From Corynebacterium stationis (GTDB taxonomy: Bacteria; Actinomycetota; Actinomycetes; Mycobacteriales; Mycobacteriaceae), in contig NZ_CP009251.1 in the NCBI RefSeq assembly GCF_001941345.1, positions 1,736,001-1,800,000 of the forward strand: a stretch of 64,000 nt of DNA. Direction: 5' to 3'. The notes beneath the pieces are model-generated. The model was given only the letters and a program-made list of their open reading frames with translations, was not told the DNA's origin and did no database searches. Both the position numbers and the translations under genes were made by a program. Below are positions 26,637 to 35,853 of the stretch, in pieces (within the stretch, counting starts at the first letter, position 1; every line of letters begins with the position of its first letter).

Positions 26637-26670
26637 CTCGTTTCTGGGATGAGCGTTTAGCTCATCCCGC

Positions 26671-27335
26671 CTATCCGAGTTCGGCACGGATGCCATCCTC
26701 GGCACGCTTGAGAGCAGTGAGCAGCGCATCCAAGGCCATGTTCTCATCTTGGGTGGTAGCGCCGGCGACAAATTGCGCGGCTTCATCGTAAAGCAATGCG
26801 ACATTGCCGGTTTCAAAGACATCCTTAACACCGACCATCTTGTAGTAGCGCGAGCGCGCCCACAAGGTGCGGATGAAACTCATCAAGGTTTGATTACCGG
26901 CGCGTTCAAATACGCAGGTCAACATAGCCTCTTCGGCATCCAGAAAACCCGCTGGGTCTTGCGCATCCAGGGCCTGTTGAATCTGCTGAAGCTTTTCTTC
27001 CAGCTCTTTAACGCACACGCCATCGCACTGCCCGATGCCTAGCTTTACAGCTTGCGACTCCAATAGCGTGCGAACTGAGTAAATCTCCAGCAACTCGCCC
27101 TGGGAAAAGCCTTCACGACCGCACCGCGATACGGCAAGGCCTCGACCAGGCCAAATTCCTCTAGTCGGTTTAAGGCCTCGCGCACGGGCATCATCGATGT
27201 GCCTAAAGACTCCGCGAGATCATGCACCTGCAATCGGCTTCCAGCTTCTAAGTCGCCGTGAATAATCGCCGTATATAGCGCATCAAAAGCGCGGTCACTA
27301 ACGCGTGCTTGTCCACCCAGTTTTCCTAAAGCCAT
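26671..27335 (-). pseudogene. GntR-family (FCD type) regulator, frameshifted
   Basis: Two overlapping minus-strand frames make one GntR regulator. Frame 1 (27335 to about 27110) holds the winged helix: LQVHDLAESLGTSMMPVREALNRLEEFGLV. Frame 2 (from about 27108 to 26671) continues with the FCD ligand domain: EIYSVRTLLESQAV...ALLTALKRAEDGIRAELG. The join is at minus-strand GCTTTTCCC, where one extra T would restore GCT TTT TCC CAG and a 222-residue protein of normal length. As read, the product ends soon after the DNA-binding domain. It may be a true inactivation, a phase-variable run or a sequencing error. It lies 10 bases behind hutR. Confidence 0.8.
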
Positions 27336-27345
27336 ACCCGCTGCC

Positions 27346-28104
27346 CTACTGCGCTTTCGTGTCTGTGCCGTACATACGCTGCGAAATAGACTTGGCCGCT
27401 TTGATCAACACAGCGATTGCAGCATCGACTGCTTGCTCATTTTCTGCCACATCAACGCGATAGGTCACCGCCAATGAGGCTGCAGGGCGCTGCAAATGAT
27501 CCACAATCGCCACGGCAATTGAACGCTGTCCGCGTGAGACTTCTTCGATTTCCTCAGCCCATCCACGGCGCTGAAAAAGCTCCAGGCGCTCTTTAATCTC
27601 CCGCCACGATTTGTGCAGCCCACTTGTACTCAGCGCCGCTTTGGCTTCTGCCTGCGGTAGATGCGCCAGCATAATCCGCCCCGAGGCCGTACGCGCCGCC
27701 GATAAGCGCACACCGACTTCCGTAATCAAACTCACGGCATGCTCAGAACGAACTTCGCTCAAATATAAAATCTCTGAGCCGGATAAACGCGCGAGGTGCC
27801 CGGAGCCATCGACAAGCGAAGCTGCTTCCAACAGAGGCTTTTGTGCCATACGCACCAAAGGTTGCTGCGTTGTATAGGCCGAGGCCATCGAATAAGCCGC
27901 CAGGCCCAAACCATAGGTTTGATTTTCTGGAAGGTGCACCACAAAGCCGGAAGTCTCCAGCTCAGCCAGCAAATGGTAGGTAGTTGAACGCGGCAAATCC
28001 AGTTCCGTGCGGATACGCGCAGCAGAAATTGGCACATCAATGCTCGACAGCAAAGACAAAATGCGCAAAGTATTACGCGCCGCGGGAACCTGAATTTTGC
28101 TCAC
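27346..28104 (-). CDS. hutR: IclR-family regulator of histidine utilisation (HutR)
   Basis: A 252-residue IclR regulator: the N-terminal winged helix (about residues 7-66: ARNTLRILSLLSSIDVPISAARIRTELDLPRSTTYHLLAELETSGFV) is followed by the ligand-binding IclR domain. I place the start at the GTG at 28104 (MSKIQVPAARN), with GGTGAA just upstream; the open frame to 28650 overlaps hutG antisense and is not a protein. It is divergent from hutG with a 52-bp gap, the usual place of the pathway regulator in corynebacteria. It probably controls hutH, hutUI and hutG. Confidence 0.88.
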   Translation of the reverse strand: MSKIQVPAARNTLRILSLLSSIDVPISAARIRTELDLPRSTTYHLLAELETSGFVVHLPENQTYGLGLAAYSMASAYTTQQPLVRMAQKPLLEAASLVDGSGHLARLSGSEILYLSEVRSEHAVSLITEVGVRLSAARTASGRIMLAHLPQAEAKAALSTSGLHKSWREIKERLELFQRRGWAEEIEEVSRGQRSIAVAIVDHLQRPAASLAVTYRVDVAENEQAVDAAIAVLIKAAKSISQRMYGTDTKAQ

Positions 28105-28156
28105 TAATTCACCATAGAACACGAATCGGACAATTTTCTTCTTTATTATCGGGTAC

Positions 28157-29116
28157 ATGAACACTGAGACCGCGCCCTTGTACTCCCCTGCCCCCGATTG
28201 GTCTGGCCGCAACGACGGCCCAGGACCGGAACATGCCCGGTGGCACAGCGTCATTGAACCCATTGCACAAGATTCGCCCGCGGGTGTTGCCTTGTTGGGC
28301 TTTGCTTCCGATGAAGGCGTTGAGCGCAACGGCGGGCGGCAAGGTGCTGCGGCAGGACCAGCAGCTTTACGCGAAGCACTGGGCGGTTTAGCAGTACACG
28401 ATGAGCTTGCGCTTTTCGATGCCGGCACCATCACCACCCAAGAAACCGACCTGGAGGGAGCCCATGAGGAGCTTTCTTCGCGAGTAGCCACGCTTATCGA
28501 TGCCGGACATTTAACCGTCATTTTAGGCGGCGGGCATGAAACTGCTTTTGGCTCCCACCGCGGACTGTTTCGCTCCTTAGGCCCAGCGCAGATTATTAAT
28601 CTAGACGCGCACTTCGACTTACGCTCGGAGGACCGCCCAACTTCCGGCACGCCCTTTTTACAGATATCCCAGCTTGTAGGTAAAAAGGATTTTGATTACA
28701 GCGTTTTGGGCATCTCCCAGCCGAATAACACCGCCACGCTTTTTGAAACTGCAAATGAGCTTGGCGTTCATATCACGTTGGATGAAGACCTTGCGGAGAT
28801 GAGTGTGAAAGAGGCTGCGCAGTTAGCGCGCGTGCTGGTTCAAAACTCCCCGCACGAGCGCGTGCACCTTTCCATCGACATGGATGTTTTGCCCGCTGAC
28901 CAAGCACCGGGGGTTTCTGCTCCTGCAGCTTTGGGTGTGAGCTTTGACCGTATCCGCGCTATTGCCGTAGCTATCGCTGCTACCGGAAAACTGGCATTGG
29001 TAGATGTCGTGGAGATTAGTCCCCGCTTTGATCAAGACAACCGCACAGCCAAATTGGGTGCGCGGTTGATCAACGATATTGCGGTCGCTCACGTTCTTTC
29101 GACGTCAGCAACTTAA
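28157..29116 (+). CDS. hutG: HutG, formimidoylglutamase
   Basis: A 319-residue ureohydrolase (arginase fold) that hydrolyses N-formimidoyl-L-glutamate to glutamate and formamide, the last step of the pathway. Manganese-binding motifs are present: GGGHETAFGSH, NLDAHFDLR and SIDMDVLPADQAPG. It is divergent from hutR and shares its short promoter region. It converges with the YjiH-type gene (20-bp gap). Confidence 0.93.
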   Translation: MNTETAPLYSPAPDWSGRNDGPGPEHARWHSVIEPIAQDSPAGVALLGFASDEGVERNGGRQGAAAGPAALREALGGLAVHDELALFDAGTITTQETDLEGAHEELSSRVATLIDAGHLTVILGGGHETAFGSHRGLFRSLGPAQIINLDAHFDLRSEDRPTSGTPFLQISQLVGKKDFDYSVLGISQPNNTATLFETANELGVHITLDEDLAEMSVKEAAQLARVLVQNSPHERVHLSIDMDVLPADQAPGVSAPAALGVSFDRIRAIAVAIAATGKLALVDVVEISPRFDQDNRTAKLGARLINDIAVAHVLSTSAT

Positions 29117-29136
29117 AAAATCACTCAGGGAATAGC

Positions 29137-30498
29137 TCACAGCAGAAGGTAAGCAACTGGTGTGGCGATGACAATGGTCAGCGCCACACGCTCAAACCAG
29201 ATAACCAGCATCTTCGGGATAGAAACTGGAATCCGGGTTGCCATGATGCATGGCACCAGCGCGGAGAAGAAGATAATTGCGGAGACTGACACCACGCCGA
29301 TAACAAACTTCAGCACTAGGTCATCGCTGCCGGCAACTGCGGTGGCCGGCAAGAACATCTCAGCAATACCCAGCGCTGCTGCTTCACTGGCCAGCTGTGG
29401 TTCAGGCAGGCGCACCAGCCATGCGAATGGGTAGAAAAGGTAGCCAATCCACTCGAAGATCGGGGTAAAACGCTGCAGCAGCAGGCCAATCAAGCCAACG
29501 GACATGATCGATGGCACAATCGCGCCCGACAGACGCAGCCCGTCGCGGAAATTGATCCAAATGGATTTGCCCAAGCTTGGTGCGGCATCCAAAGTCAGCA
29601 ATCCTTCACGCACGGCTGCCTTGAATCGGTTGCCCGTTACCTTTTGTTCTGGCGACGGCGTGGAGCCTTCAAAGTACTCATCCGGGATGGTTCGCAGCGG
29701 CGGGATATGCACGGTAATTGCTGTGACTATAAAGGTGATGATCAAGGTGGCGAAGAAGAACGTGGTCCACATGTGCATCAAGTCCAAAGACTTGGCCACA
29801 ATCACCATAAACGCTGCAGAAACGGTAGAAAACCCGGTCGCAACAATCGCTGCTTCACGTCCTGTGTAGCCGCCTTGCTGGTAGACGCGGTCCGTGATCA
29901 AAATGCCCAGGGAGTAGGAACCAACAAATGATGCCACCGCATCAATGGCACTGCGGCCTGGGGTTTTAAACAGCGGGCGCATGACCGGCTGCATGAACAC
30001 ACCAACAAATTCCAAAAGGCCGTAGCCAATGAGCAGGCCCAAGAAGGCACCGCCAATGGGCACAATCAATCCCACGGGGATTGCAATGGCATTCCACAAA
30101 AATGGAACCAGGTCTTCATCACCAAGCACCCATGGCAATTGGCCAATGACATGTAGGAATGAGACCAGCAGGCCCACGAAGTTGAGCACTGCGAACACGC
30201 CGTGCACCCAGCCGCGATCCCAGGATTTTGTGGCAATGCCGCGATACGTTCCGAATGCGGCCAGGGCCAGAATCAACCACGGAACAATGCTGGGGATTGT
30301 TTCCCGAACGATGGTGACCATGTGGTCCAGGGGAATTGAGCTCTTTCCCTGGTACTGCATGGGAAAGAAGAATACGAAGGCGCCAATTGCGCTGTAGACA
30401 ACAAGGCGCCATTTTCCTTTGACTTGTGGAATGGCGGGGTCTTTATCATCCGGTGAATTGCTGTGATTGGAATTCACCGTTGCTTCGGGCGTCGTCAT
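29137..30498 (-). CDS. YjiH-family membrane protein, possible transporter of the hut cluster
   Basis: A 453-residue multi-span membrane protein with about ten helices and the nucleoside-recognition (Gate) pattern of YjiH proteins (GFSTVSAAFMVIVAKSLDLM). The start is the ATG at 30498 (MTTPEATVNSN), with CAGGAG seven bases upstream; the longer frame is Cys/His-rich leader. Placed between hutG and an MFS gene, it is likely to move histidine or a pathway product; no substrate can be read from sequence. A 47-base inverted repeat occupies its 5' region. Confidence 0.8.
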   Translation of the reverse strand: MTTPEATVNSNHSNSPDDKDPAIPQVKGKWRLVVYSAIGAFVFFFPMQYQGKSSIPLDHMVTIVRETIPSIVPWLILALAAFGTYRGIATKSWDRGWVHGVFAVLNFVGLLVSFLHVIGQLPWVLGDEDLVPFLWNAIAIPVGLIVPIGGAFLGLLIGYGLLEFVGVFMQPVMRPLFKTPGRSAIDAVASFVGSYSLGILITDRVYQQGGYTGREAAIVATGFSTVSAAFMVIVAKSLDLMHMWTTFFFATLIITFIVTAITVHIPPLRTIPDEYFEGSTPSPEQKVTGNRFKAAVREGLLTLDAAPSLGKSIWINFRDGLRLSGAIVPSIMSVGLIGLLLQRFTPIFEWIGYLFYPFAWLVRLPEPQLASEAAALGIAEMFLPATAVAGSDDLVLKFVIGVVSVSAIIFFSALVPCIMATRIPVSIPKMLVIWFERVALTIVIATPVAYLLL

Positions 30499-30533
30499 AA
30501 CGAACTCCTGACTATGGGCTTTGATCTTTACCC

Positions 30534-30580
30534 ATTGCCACAGGGCATGCGCATAAAGGCATGCATTTCTATGTGGCAAT
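30534..30580 (-). promoter_or_regulatory. Large inverted repeat in the leader of the YjiH-type gene
   Basis: ATTGCCACA (30534-30542) and TGTGGCAAT (30572-30580) are perfect 9-base inverted arms. Inside them two GCATGC palindromes can pair with each other around an 8-base loop. As minus-strand RNA this would be a two-part hairpin ending about 35 bases before the start codon. It could equally be a protein-binding site. Confidence 0.45.
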
Positions 30581-30719
30581 ACGATAAATAGTGCGACGAG
30601 TTAAATACATGCCCGCGCGACAGCCTGACGCGAGTTGAGATACATATTAAGTGCCGTGTGCCACAAAGTCACCACCTCGGCGACGCAAAACACCCCCATT
30701 GCCCCCCGAGGATAAAGCT

Positions 30720-31973
30720 TTAGACCTTGGGCAAGCGTCGAATTTTGGGCTTGGGGTTTTCTAAAGTCTCACGTGCAAAAATCCAGGCCACAACACCAAT
30801 GAGCGACAGTACGCCACACACCGCGAATGCAATCTTGAAGCCGAAGATGTCCGCCAACAGACCCACGATAATTGGCCCGCCAATAGAGCCCAGATCCATT
30901 GCCATCTGAAACGATGACAGCACCTGCCCGCCAGAGCGTTCATTGCCAATAACATCTGCAATCACGGCTTGCTGTGCTGGGTTGGTAAATCCGCCAGCAG
31001 CTCCTGCCAAAGCAGACAGTACAATCAGCACCGGCGCTGAGCCTGCAAAGCCGAAGACCCCGACGAAGATCGCCGTGCCCGTAAGACCTGCAATAATCAG
31101 TGGTCGCCTACCGATGCTATCTGCCATCCGCCCAGATACCTGCAACACAATTGCAGTACCCAAGGCATAAGCTGCCAAAGCGAAGCCGGCCACCGCCGAG
31201 CCATTATGAAACATCGCTGCGGCAAATAGCGGCACGACCGAAACCCGCACGCCCATATTTGCCCAACCATGCGCAAAATTCGAGGTCAGCGCTGCACGGA
31301 ATGCCGTATCGCCCCACGCTTCTTTCAACTTCATCGGCGGTTTTGCCGTGGACGTCTCCTCAGCATGATCCACCTTTGGCATCAAAATCCACACCACTAA
31401 TGCCGCCAGCGCTACGCCAACGCCGTAGATGAAAAATGGCCACCGGAATCCCAAAAAGGACAGGGCCGCGCCCATGATCGGGCCGATGATATTACCGATC
31501 AGAAATGAGGTGCCATAAATCGCCGAGCATTTACCGCGAATCGTCGGCGGCGCCATCTTTACAATTAGCCCCATGGCCGAGACCGTAAACATGGTCGAGC
31601 CAATTCCGGCCAGCGCGCGCAGGACAATAATGTGCCAATACTCCGTAGCACCTGCAACCAAACCGGTGGTCCCAGCAACTATAAGCAAGCCGGTGATATA
31701 CACCGCGCGGGTTCCTAGCTTGTCCACCAGTACGCCCGCGCCCGGCGCCATAATCAGCCGGGTAACTGAAAAGATTGAAACTACGAGGCCCGCGGCTGCC
31801 ATTGACACATCGAAAGAGACAATGAATTGCGGCAGCAGCGGGGCAATCAACCCATAGCCCAAGGCGATAATAAACGCAGCAACGACTAAGACCCAAATTT
31901 CCCGTGGAACTTTCGGCTGTACTTTGCTCGCGTCGAGATCCGCATCCGGGGAGGTAGATTCAATATTTTTCAT
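30720..31973 (-). CDS. MFS drug/metabolite efflux transporter
   Basis: A 417-residue major facilitator with 12 predicted helices. The motif A region reads GVLVDKLGTRAVYITG after helix 2 (GAGVLVDKLGTR) and a second copy GRMADSIGRRPLIIAG lies after helix 8, typical of drug:H+ antiporters. I prefer the ATG at 31973 (MKNIESTSPDAD); the frame upstream begins with TTG codons and lacks a ribosome site. The substrate is unknown. It is read in the same direction as the YjiH-type gene but 221 bases away, so may be separately transcribed. Confidence 0.85.
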   Translation of the reverse strand: MKNIESTSPDADLDASKVQPKVPREIWVLVVAAFIIALGYGLIAPLLPQFIVSFDVSMAAAGLVVSIFSVTRLIMAPGAGVLVDKLGTRAVYITGLLIVAGTTGLVAGATEYWHIIVLRALAGIGSTMFTVSAMGLIVKMAPPTIRGKCSAIYGTSFLIGNIIGPIMGAALSFLGFRWPFFIYGVGVALAALVVWILMPKVDHAEETSTAKPPMKLKEAWGDTAFRAALTSNFAHGWANMGVRVSVVPLFAAAMFHNGSAVAGFALAAYALGTAIVLQVSGRMADSIGRRPLIIAGLTGTAIFVGVFGFAGSAPVLIVLSALAGAAGGFTNPAQQAVIADVIGNERSGGQVLSSFQMAMDLGSIGGPIIVGLLADIFGFKIAFAVCGVLSLIGVVAWIFARETLENPKPKIRRLPKV

Positions 31974-32035
31974 AGCTCGGTTAACTCTAGCCCTAATCCT
32001 CAACAAAGTCTTTTCACATCAAGACCCCAAAGTTA

Positions 32036-32073
32036 TCGAATTTATGTTCTAATAGTTTTCGAAACTTTAGAAC
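32036..32073. promoter_or_regulatory. Candidate LexA box overlapping a 28-base inverted repeat
   Basis: TCGAATTTATGTTCTA (32036-32051) matches the actinobacterial/corynebacterial SOS-box pattern TCGAA(A/C)ANNTGTTCGA at 13 of 16 positions. It overlaps an inverted repeat at 32046-32073 in which GTTCTAA pairs TTAGAAC and AGTTT pairs AAACT with one bulge. The pair sits in the divergent gap between the MFS gene and the hypothetical gene starting at 32076. Confidence 0.4.
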
Positions 32074-32075
32074 GG

Positions 32076-32657
32076 ATGTCCGAAGGTGGTCCTAGAGTGT
32101 TAAACATGAAAAAGCACAAAAACATTCCCACGTCCATGAACCCACGCTCCATTTCGCAGGCACGTAGAGCGGCGCAGGCCAAGCGCGCCCCGCTTGTCGA
32201 TGCTGCCACGGTAGCTAATGAAGTACTGTTTGCTCACTCAGATACTGTCGATGCCCTAAATTCCATCATGCGCCATCCGCGCTCCCTCAACCGAGATATA
32301 GCCAATTGGCGCCCGCCGATAAAACAACTTCCAGGAGTAATCGACCACGGGGACTTGACCGCAAGCATCTCTCGCTTCCGAGTAGGCCCACGCGCGATTT
32401 CACGCATTCACGGGTACGGCGAACGCCGGAAGCCCGCCTATCTCATTCGCCTTCGCATCACTGATCCGGCAGGACTTGAAGTGCGGCCTGAAATTGCCGA
32501 AGGCTGGGTGCGTGCCCTTATCCCACCACATACCGCTACTGCGGTGCATGAGATCGCTTCTGGACAAGCCACAACTTTTGTATGGATGGTGGACCGAGAT
32601 TACCAGCCGCTGCGCTCCCCGAGTTCAATGTTCGCCGGCCTCAACCAAGCGGCTTAG
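32076..32657 (+). CDS. Hypothetical protein
   Basis: A 193-residue soluble, basic protein (or 183 residues if it starts at the ATG at 32106, MKKHKNIPTSMN). The N-terminal 40 residues are Arg/Ala-rich; the rest looks like a compact mixed alpha/beta domain ending VWMVDRDYQPLRSPSSMFAGLNQAA. No signal peptide, membrane span or known motif is visible. Neither start has a good ribosome site; the first lies 3 bases after an inverted repeat. A candidate SOS box upstream hints at damage control but proves nothing. Confidence 0.6.
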   Translation: MSEGGPRVLNMKKHKNIPTSMNPRSISQARRAAQAKRAPLVDAATVANEVLFAHSDTVDALNSIMRHPRSLNRDIANWRPPIKQLPGVIDHGDLTASISRFRVGPRAISRIHGYGERRKPAYLIRLRITDPAGLEVRPEIAEGWVRALIPPHTATAVHEIASGQATTFVWMVDRDYQPLRSPSSMFAGLNQAA

Positions 32658-32762
32658 GTAAAGCCACGCAGCACAAAGCCCGCGGTGCACAATTGGCTTT
32701 CACCGACTATGCACCGCGGGCCTCTAAGGCAGCGTCTAAAGCTGGCCGCAAATAACTAGTTG

Positions 32763-33734
32763 CTAGTTATCGCGTTCAGCATCATCTGAGTCTTCAGAAT
32801 CAGCACCTGTACGCGAGCCCGATAGTTCGTGGATTTCGAGGTCGTCATCCTCGTCATCTTCATCGTCAAAGCCGTCTTCGTATCCTTCAAGCTCACTTTC
32901 GAGTTCTTCATCCAAAGTGTCTTCACCGTAGATGTCATAGACATCTGGCTCATCAAACTCATCAGAATCGAAAGGCACTAACTGTGACTCCCAATCCATA
33001 GCTTGTTCAGAGACTAGGCCAAGAACGTCGAAAAGACGGTCGAAGTCGATGTAGGTTCCCAGCTCGAGGGTTTCTGCGGGAATCTCAATGACCGGTTCTG
33101 CTCCGTCGAAAAGCGAAGACTGCAACAGCAGCTGGTATTCATCGTCGCTCAATGGCTCCTCAGAATCGACGCCTTCTTCTGTATCCACATCCCACAGTTC
33201 TTGGATGGTTGCATCATCGTAGTCATCGATCTGCGAAGAATCTTCGGCATCATCAAATTCATCTTCAGTGTAGGCAAAAGACAAAAAGCGCACGATAGCC
33301 GACGGCACACCATCGACTGTTTCAACGAGCACGCGCAGCTCTGAATCATTCGCTACTTCTGCTACGACCAGGTTCGGGTTGAATTCATCTTGCACAAACT
33401 CCAACTCTGCGATGCGCTCATCAGTGCCTTCCAGCAAATCGCGCAAGACGGTGACCACCTGGTCGGTTGCGATGTGGCGAGCCACCGCTTCTACTGCATC
33501 TTCAACGGAAAAAGCCACCGACACTAGTACTGCTTCAAAGTCTTCGTCGTCTTCGTCGACATCAGCTGCTGCAATGTAGACATTCGCTGCGGGAAGCAGT
33601 TGATCAATTTCCACGAACTGAATCTCCAAGTCCGCGGTAATCGGCACAAACATAATGTCATCATTGACGCGAGACTCAATACCCTCGGCATCCAAGGCCG
33701 CTGCAATGTTCTCGAAAAAGCTCATATCTGGCAT
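32763..33734 (-). CDS. Hypothetical highly acidic protein
   Basis: A 323-residue cytoplasmic protein. Residues 1-150 look like a folded domain (FFENIAAALDAEGIESRVNDD), of the general size of YbjN-like modules. The C-terminal half is strongly acidic, ending in runs of Glu and Asp (GFDDEDDEDDD). The ATG at 33734 (MPDMSFFEN) has AAGGA 4 bases upstream and is preferred over the ATG at 33773, which has no ribosome site. I do not recognise its function. Confidence 0.7.
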   Translation of the reverse strand: MPDMSFFENIAAALDAEGIESRVNDDIMFVPITADLEIQFVEIDQLLPAANVYIAAADVDEDDEDFEAVLVSVAFSVEDAVEAVARHIATDQVVTVLRDLLEGTDERIAELEFVQDEFNPNLVVAEVANDSELRVLVETVDGVPSAIVRFLSFAYTEDEFDDAEDSSQIDDYDDATIQELWDVDTEEGVDSEEPLSDDEYQLLLQSSLFDGAEPVIEIPAETLELGTYIDFDRLFDVLGLVSEQAMDWESQLVPFDSDEFDEPDVYDIYGEDTLDEELESELEGYEDGFDDEDDEDDDLEIHELSGSRTGADSEDSDDAERDN

Positions 33735-33898
33735 TCCGTCCTTGTTGATAATAAAGCGTGGGCCATGCGACAACGGTTATCTAGAAAAGCCGTTGCCGCA
33801 CAAGCCTACCGCGATCCCACAATCTTAGGCAGCCGATCCCAGCAGTTTCTTGACGTGTTCTCTACAAGCGGAATCAATGACAAGAAACCCGCTGTTCA

Positions 33899-35659
33899 CT
33901 ACGGCCTAAACCCTTCGAGCAAGAACTCAATTTCTGCCAAAATATCAGGACGCCCCAACCCCCATTCCAGCATGTTGTAGTCATTCCAGGCCTTGCGTCG
34001 CTCACGTCGTGGGTCAAAATCAAGGCGGTGCGGGACATCGAACATCATCGTTGCCCGGTGCGCAGGAGCAACCCCTGGGCTCTCCGACTTCGCTTGCGAG
34101 GCCGAGGTGGTGTACTGCGGCCAATCATTACCGGGTCGCCCAAAGTGGATAAAGTTCGCCCAATGCCGCTGCATAAGCGCGGTAAGCTCATCCATTTTCT
34201 CCGCACTGCCCATGCGCAACAGCAACGATGCCCGAGAGGCGTTCATATCGCCGAATACATTAGACAGCTCCATCGAATGCATCGCGCCCAGACCCAAGGC
34301 GCGCAAGGCTTTCGAAGCATAAGAAAAGCGATACATCCATGTGGAATTCTTCAAGGCATGCGACTGTGCAATGCGAATCGATGGGGCCCAAAAGAGGGCA
34401 TCGGCAAGCAGCTCTGCAAAGTCATTACGATTAGTCGCCCCGTCATAGGCATCGACTACTCCGCGGGCGTTTTCTTCATCAAAAGACGCCAGCAAGCGAA
34501 CGGCTGCGCGTTGGCGAATATGCTCACGCTGAAACATGAACTTCGAAAAGCTTGCTTCATCGCTGTTGGTGCCAATCAGCAACGGAATATCAAGCTGCTG
34601 GCCGCGGGCAAAGACCTCCAGCGGATGATCCGGAATCAAATCCCCATCGACTGTGGGCGCATAAGAAGAATTCAGGTGCAATAGCTCGCCGTTGCGCCAC
34701 ATCATGGACTGGCCTGCGCGAACAATGTCATCACCAGCAGCCTCACGCAGCGCACCCACCGTCGTGCCGCGCGGCAAAGCCATGCGCTTTACTAACTCGC
34801 GAGCCCAAAACGTCGACTGTGTACGCGAATGGACCATGCCCACCGGCGAAGACTGCGCAATCGCACGGTGAAAAAGCCCTTTCGCGGCAGGACTTGCCAT
34901 CAACGTCAATACTGCGGCACCGCCGGCAGATTCGCCCATGGCGGTGACGCAATCAGGATCGCCACCAAATGCGGAGATATTTTCCTGTACCCACTGCAAG
35001 GCCAAAAGCTGGTCCATGACCGCGGGATTGGCCACGCAGTCATCGGAAAGCGACCGCAAATCCAGATAACCTAAAGCGCCGAGCCGGAAATTAATGGACA
35101 CATAGACAACATTCATCGCCTCAGTGAGCTGAAACCCGCGCAGCATAAGCATGTGAGAGGAGCCCACGATAAAAGATCCGCCGTGGAAATAAACAACCAC
35201 CGGCAACTTTTCATCCGTATCCGGGCGCACAACATCCAGATGTAGACAGTCTTCGCTACCCACGATGCGGTCCTGCCAGGAATACGTCGGCTGCGGCGCT
35301 ACCGGGCCAAACTCGCTGCAATACCGAATCCCCTCCCACGCCGGCGCAGGCCGAGGCGCGCGGAAACGATTATCCCCCGAAGTATCAGCGCCGAAAGGAA
35401 TCCCGCGCCAGGAGCGAACTAGCTTGCCTTCGGTCTCTTCCATGCGGCCATGGACCCAGCCCGTGGTGGTTTTGATGGTGAGCTTTTCACCACGTGACTG
35501 CTCGGCTGCTGCCACCATGGCTTCGTGCGCACGTCGACGCGCTCTTTCTGCTGCTGCTTTCGCTGCAGCCACTGACATCTCGCGTTCAACCTGGTCCGAG
35601 GAATAATCTCCATGTGATTGCAGTTGGCCACCGGTTGAATCCTCATCACCATTACTCAT
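33899..35659 (-). CDS. Type B carboxylesterase
   Basis: A 586-residue carboxylesterase/para-nitrobenzyl esterase. After a charged ~50-residue N-terminal extension comes the core: WRGIPFGADTSGDNRFRAP, SEDCLHLDVVRP, oxyanion hole YFHGGSFIVGSS, nucleophile elbow GESAGGAAVL, and acid and His regions further on (GTNSDEASFS, then HSMELSNVFG). No signal peptide is seen, so it acts in the cytoplasm on ester substrates that cannot be named. The length fits the family plus the extension. Confidence 0.9.
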   Translation of the reverse strand: MSNGDEDSTGGQLQSHGDYSSDQVEREMSVAAAKAAAERARRRAHEAMVAAAEQSRGEKLTIKTTTGWVHGRMEETEGKLVRSWRGIPFGADTSGDNRFRAPRPAPAWEGIRYCSEFGPVAPQPTYSWQDRIVGSEDCLHLDVVRPDTDEKLPVVVYFHGGSFIVGSSHMLMLRGFQLTEAMNVVYVSINFRLGALGYLDLRSLSDDCVANPAVMDQLLALQWVQENISAFGGDPDCVTAMGESAGGAAVLTLMASPAAKGLFHRAIAQSSPVGMVHSRTQSTFWARELVKRMALPRGTTVGALREAAGDDIVRAGQSMMWRNGELLHLNSSYAPTVDGDLIPDHPLEVFARGQQLDIPLLIGTNSDEASFSKFMFQREHIRQRAAVRLLASFDEENARGVVDAYDGATNRNDFAELLADALFWAPSIRIAQSHALKNSTWMYRFSYASKALRALGLGAMHSMELSNVFGDMNASRASLLLRMGSAEKMDELTALMQRHWANFIHFGRPGNDWPQYTTSASQAKSESPGVAPAHRATMMFDVPHRLDFDPRRERRKAWNDYNMLEWGLGRPDILAEIEFLLEGFRP

Positions 35660-35853
35660 GCCGTCTGACCACGCATTCGACTAGGGAGCGAATAAGAACT
35701 CATATTCATAACAATAACCCTGTTTCGGGAATTGCGCCGCTAGTTACTGTGGTTGAACACTGTGTGAGTACCTGCAGCGTGCCTGGCTGGCCCTGTATCC
35801 TCATGCTATCGCAGTAATTATGTACCGCTATTAAATTGAAGAGGAATCTAGCG

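Noticed and set aside
27095..27115. Programmed -1 frameshift in the GntR gene
   Set aside because: The site GCT TTT CCC is not a canonical X-XXY-YYZ slippery heptamer, and no stimulatory hairpin is evident just downstream. A lesion or read error is simpler.
28105..28650. N-terminal extension of the IclR regulator
   Set aside because: It overlaps the hutG coding region antisense; the winged helix begins directly after the GTG at 28104.
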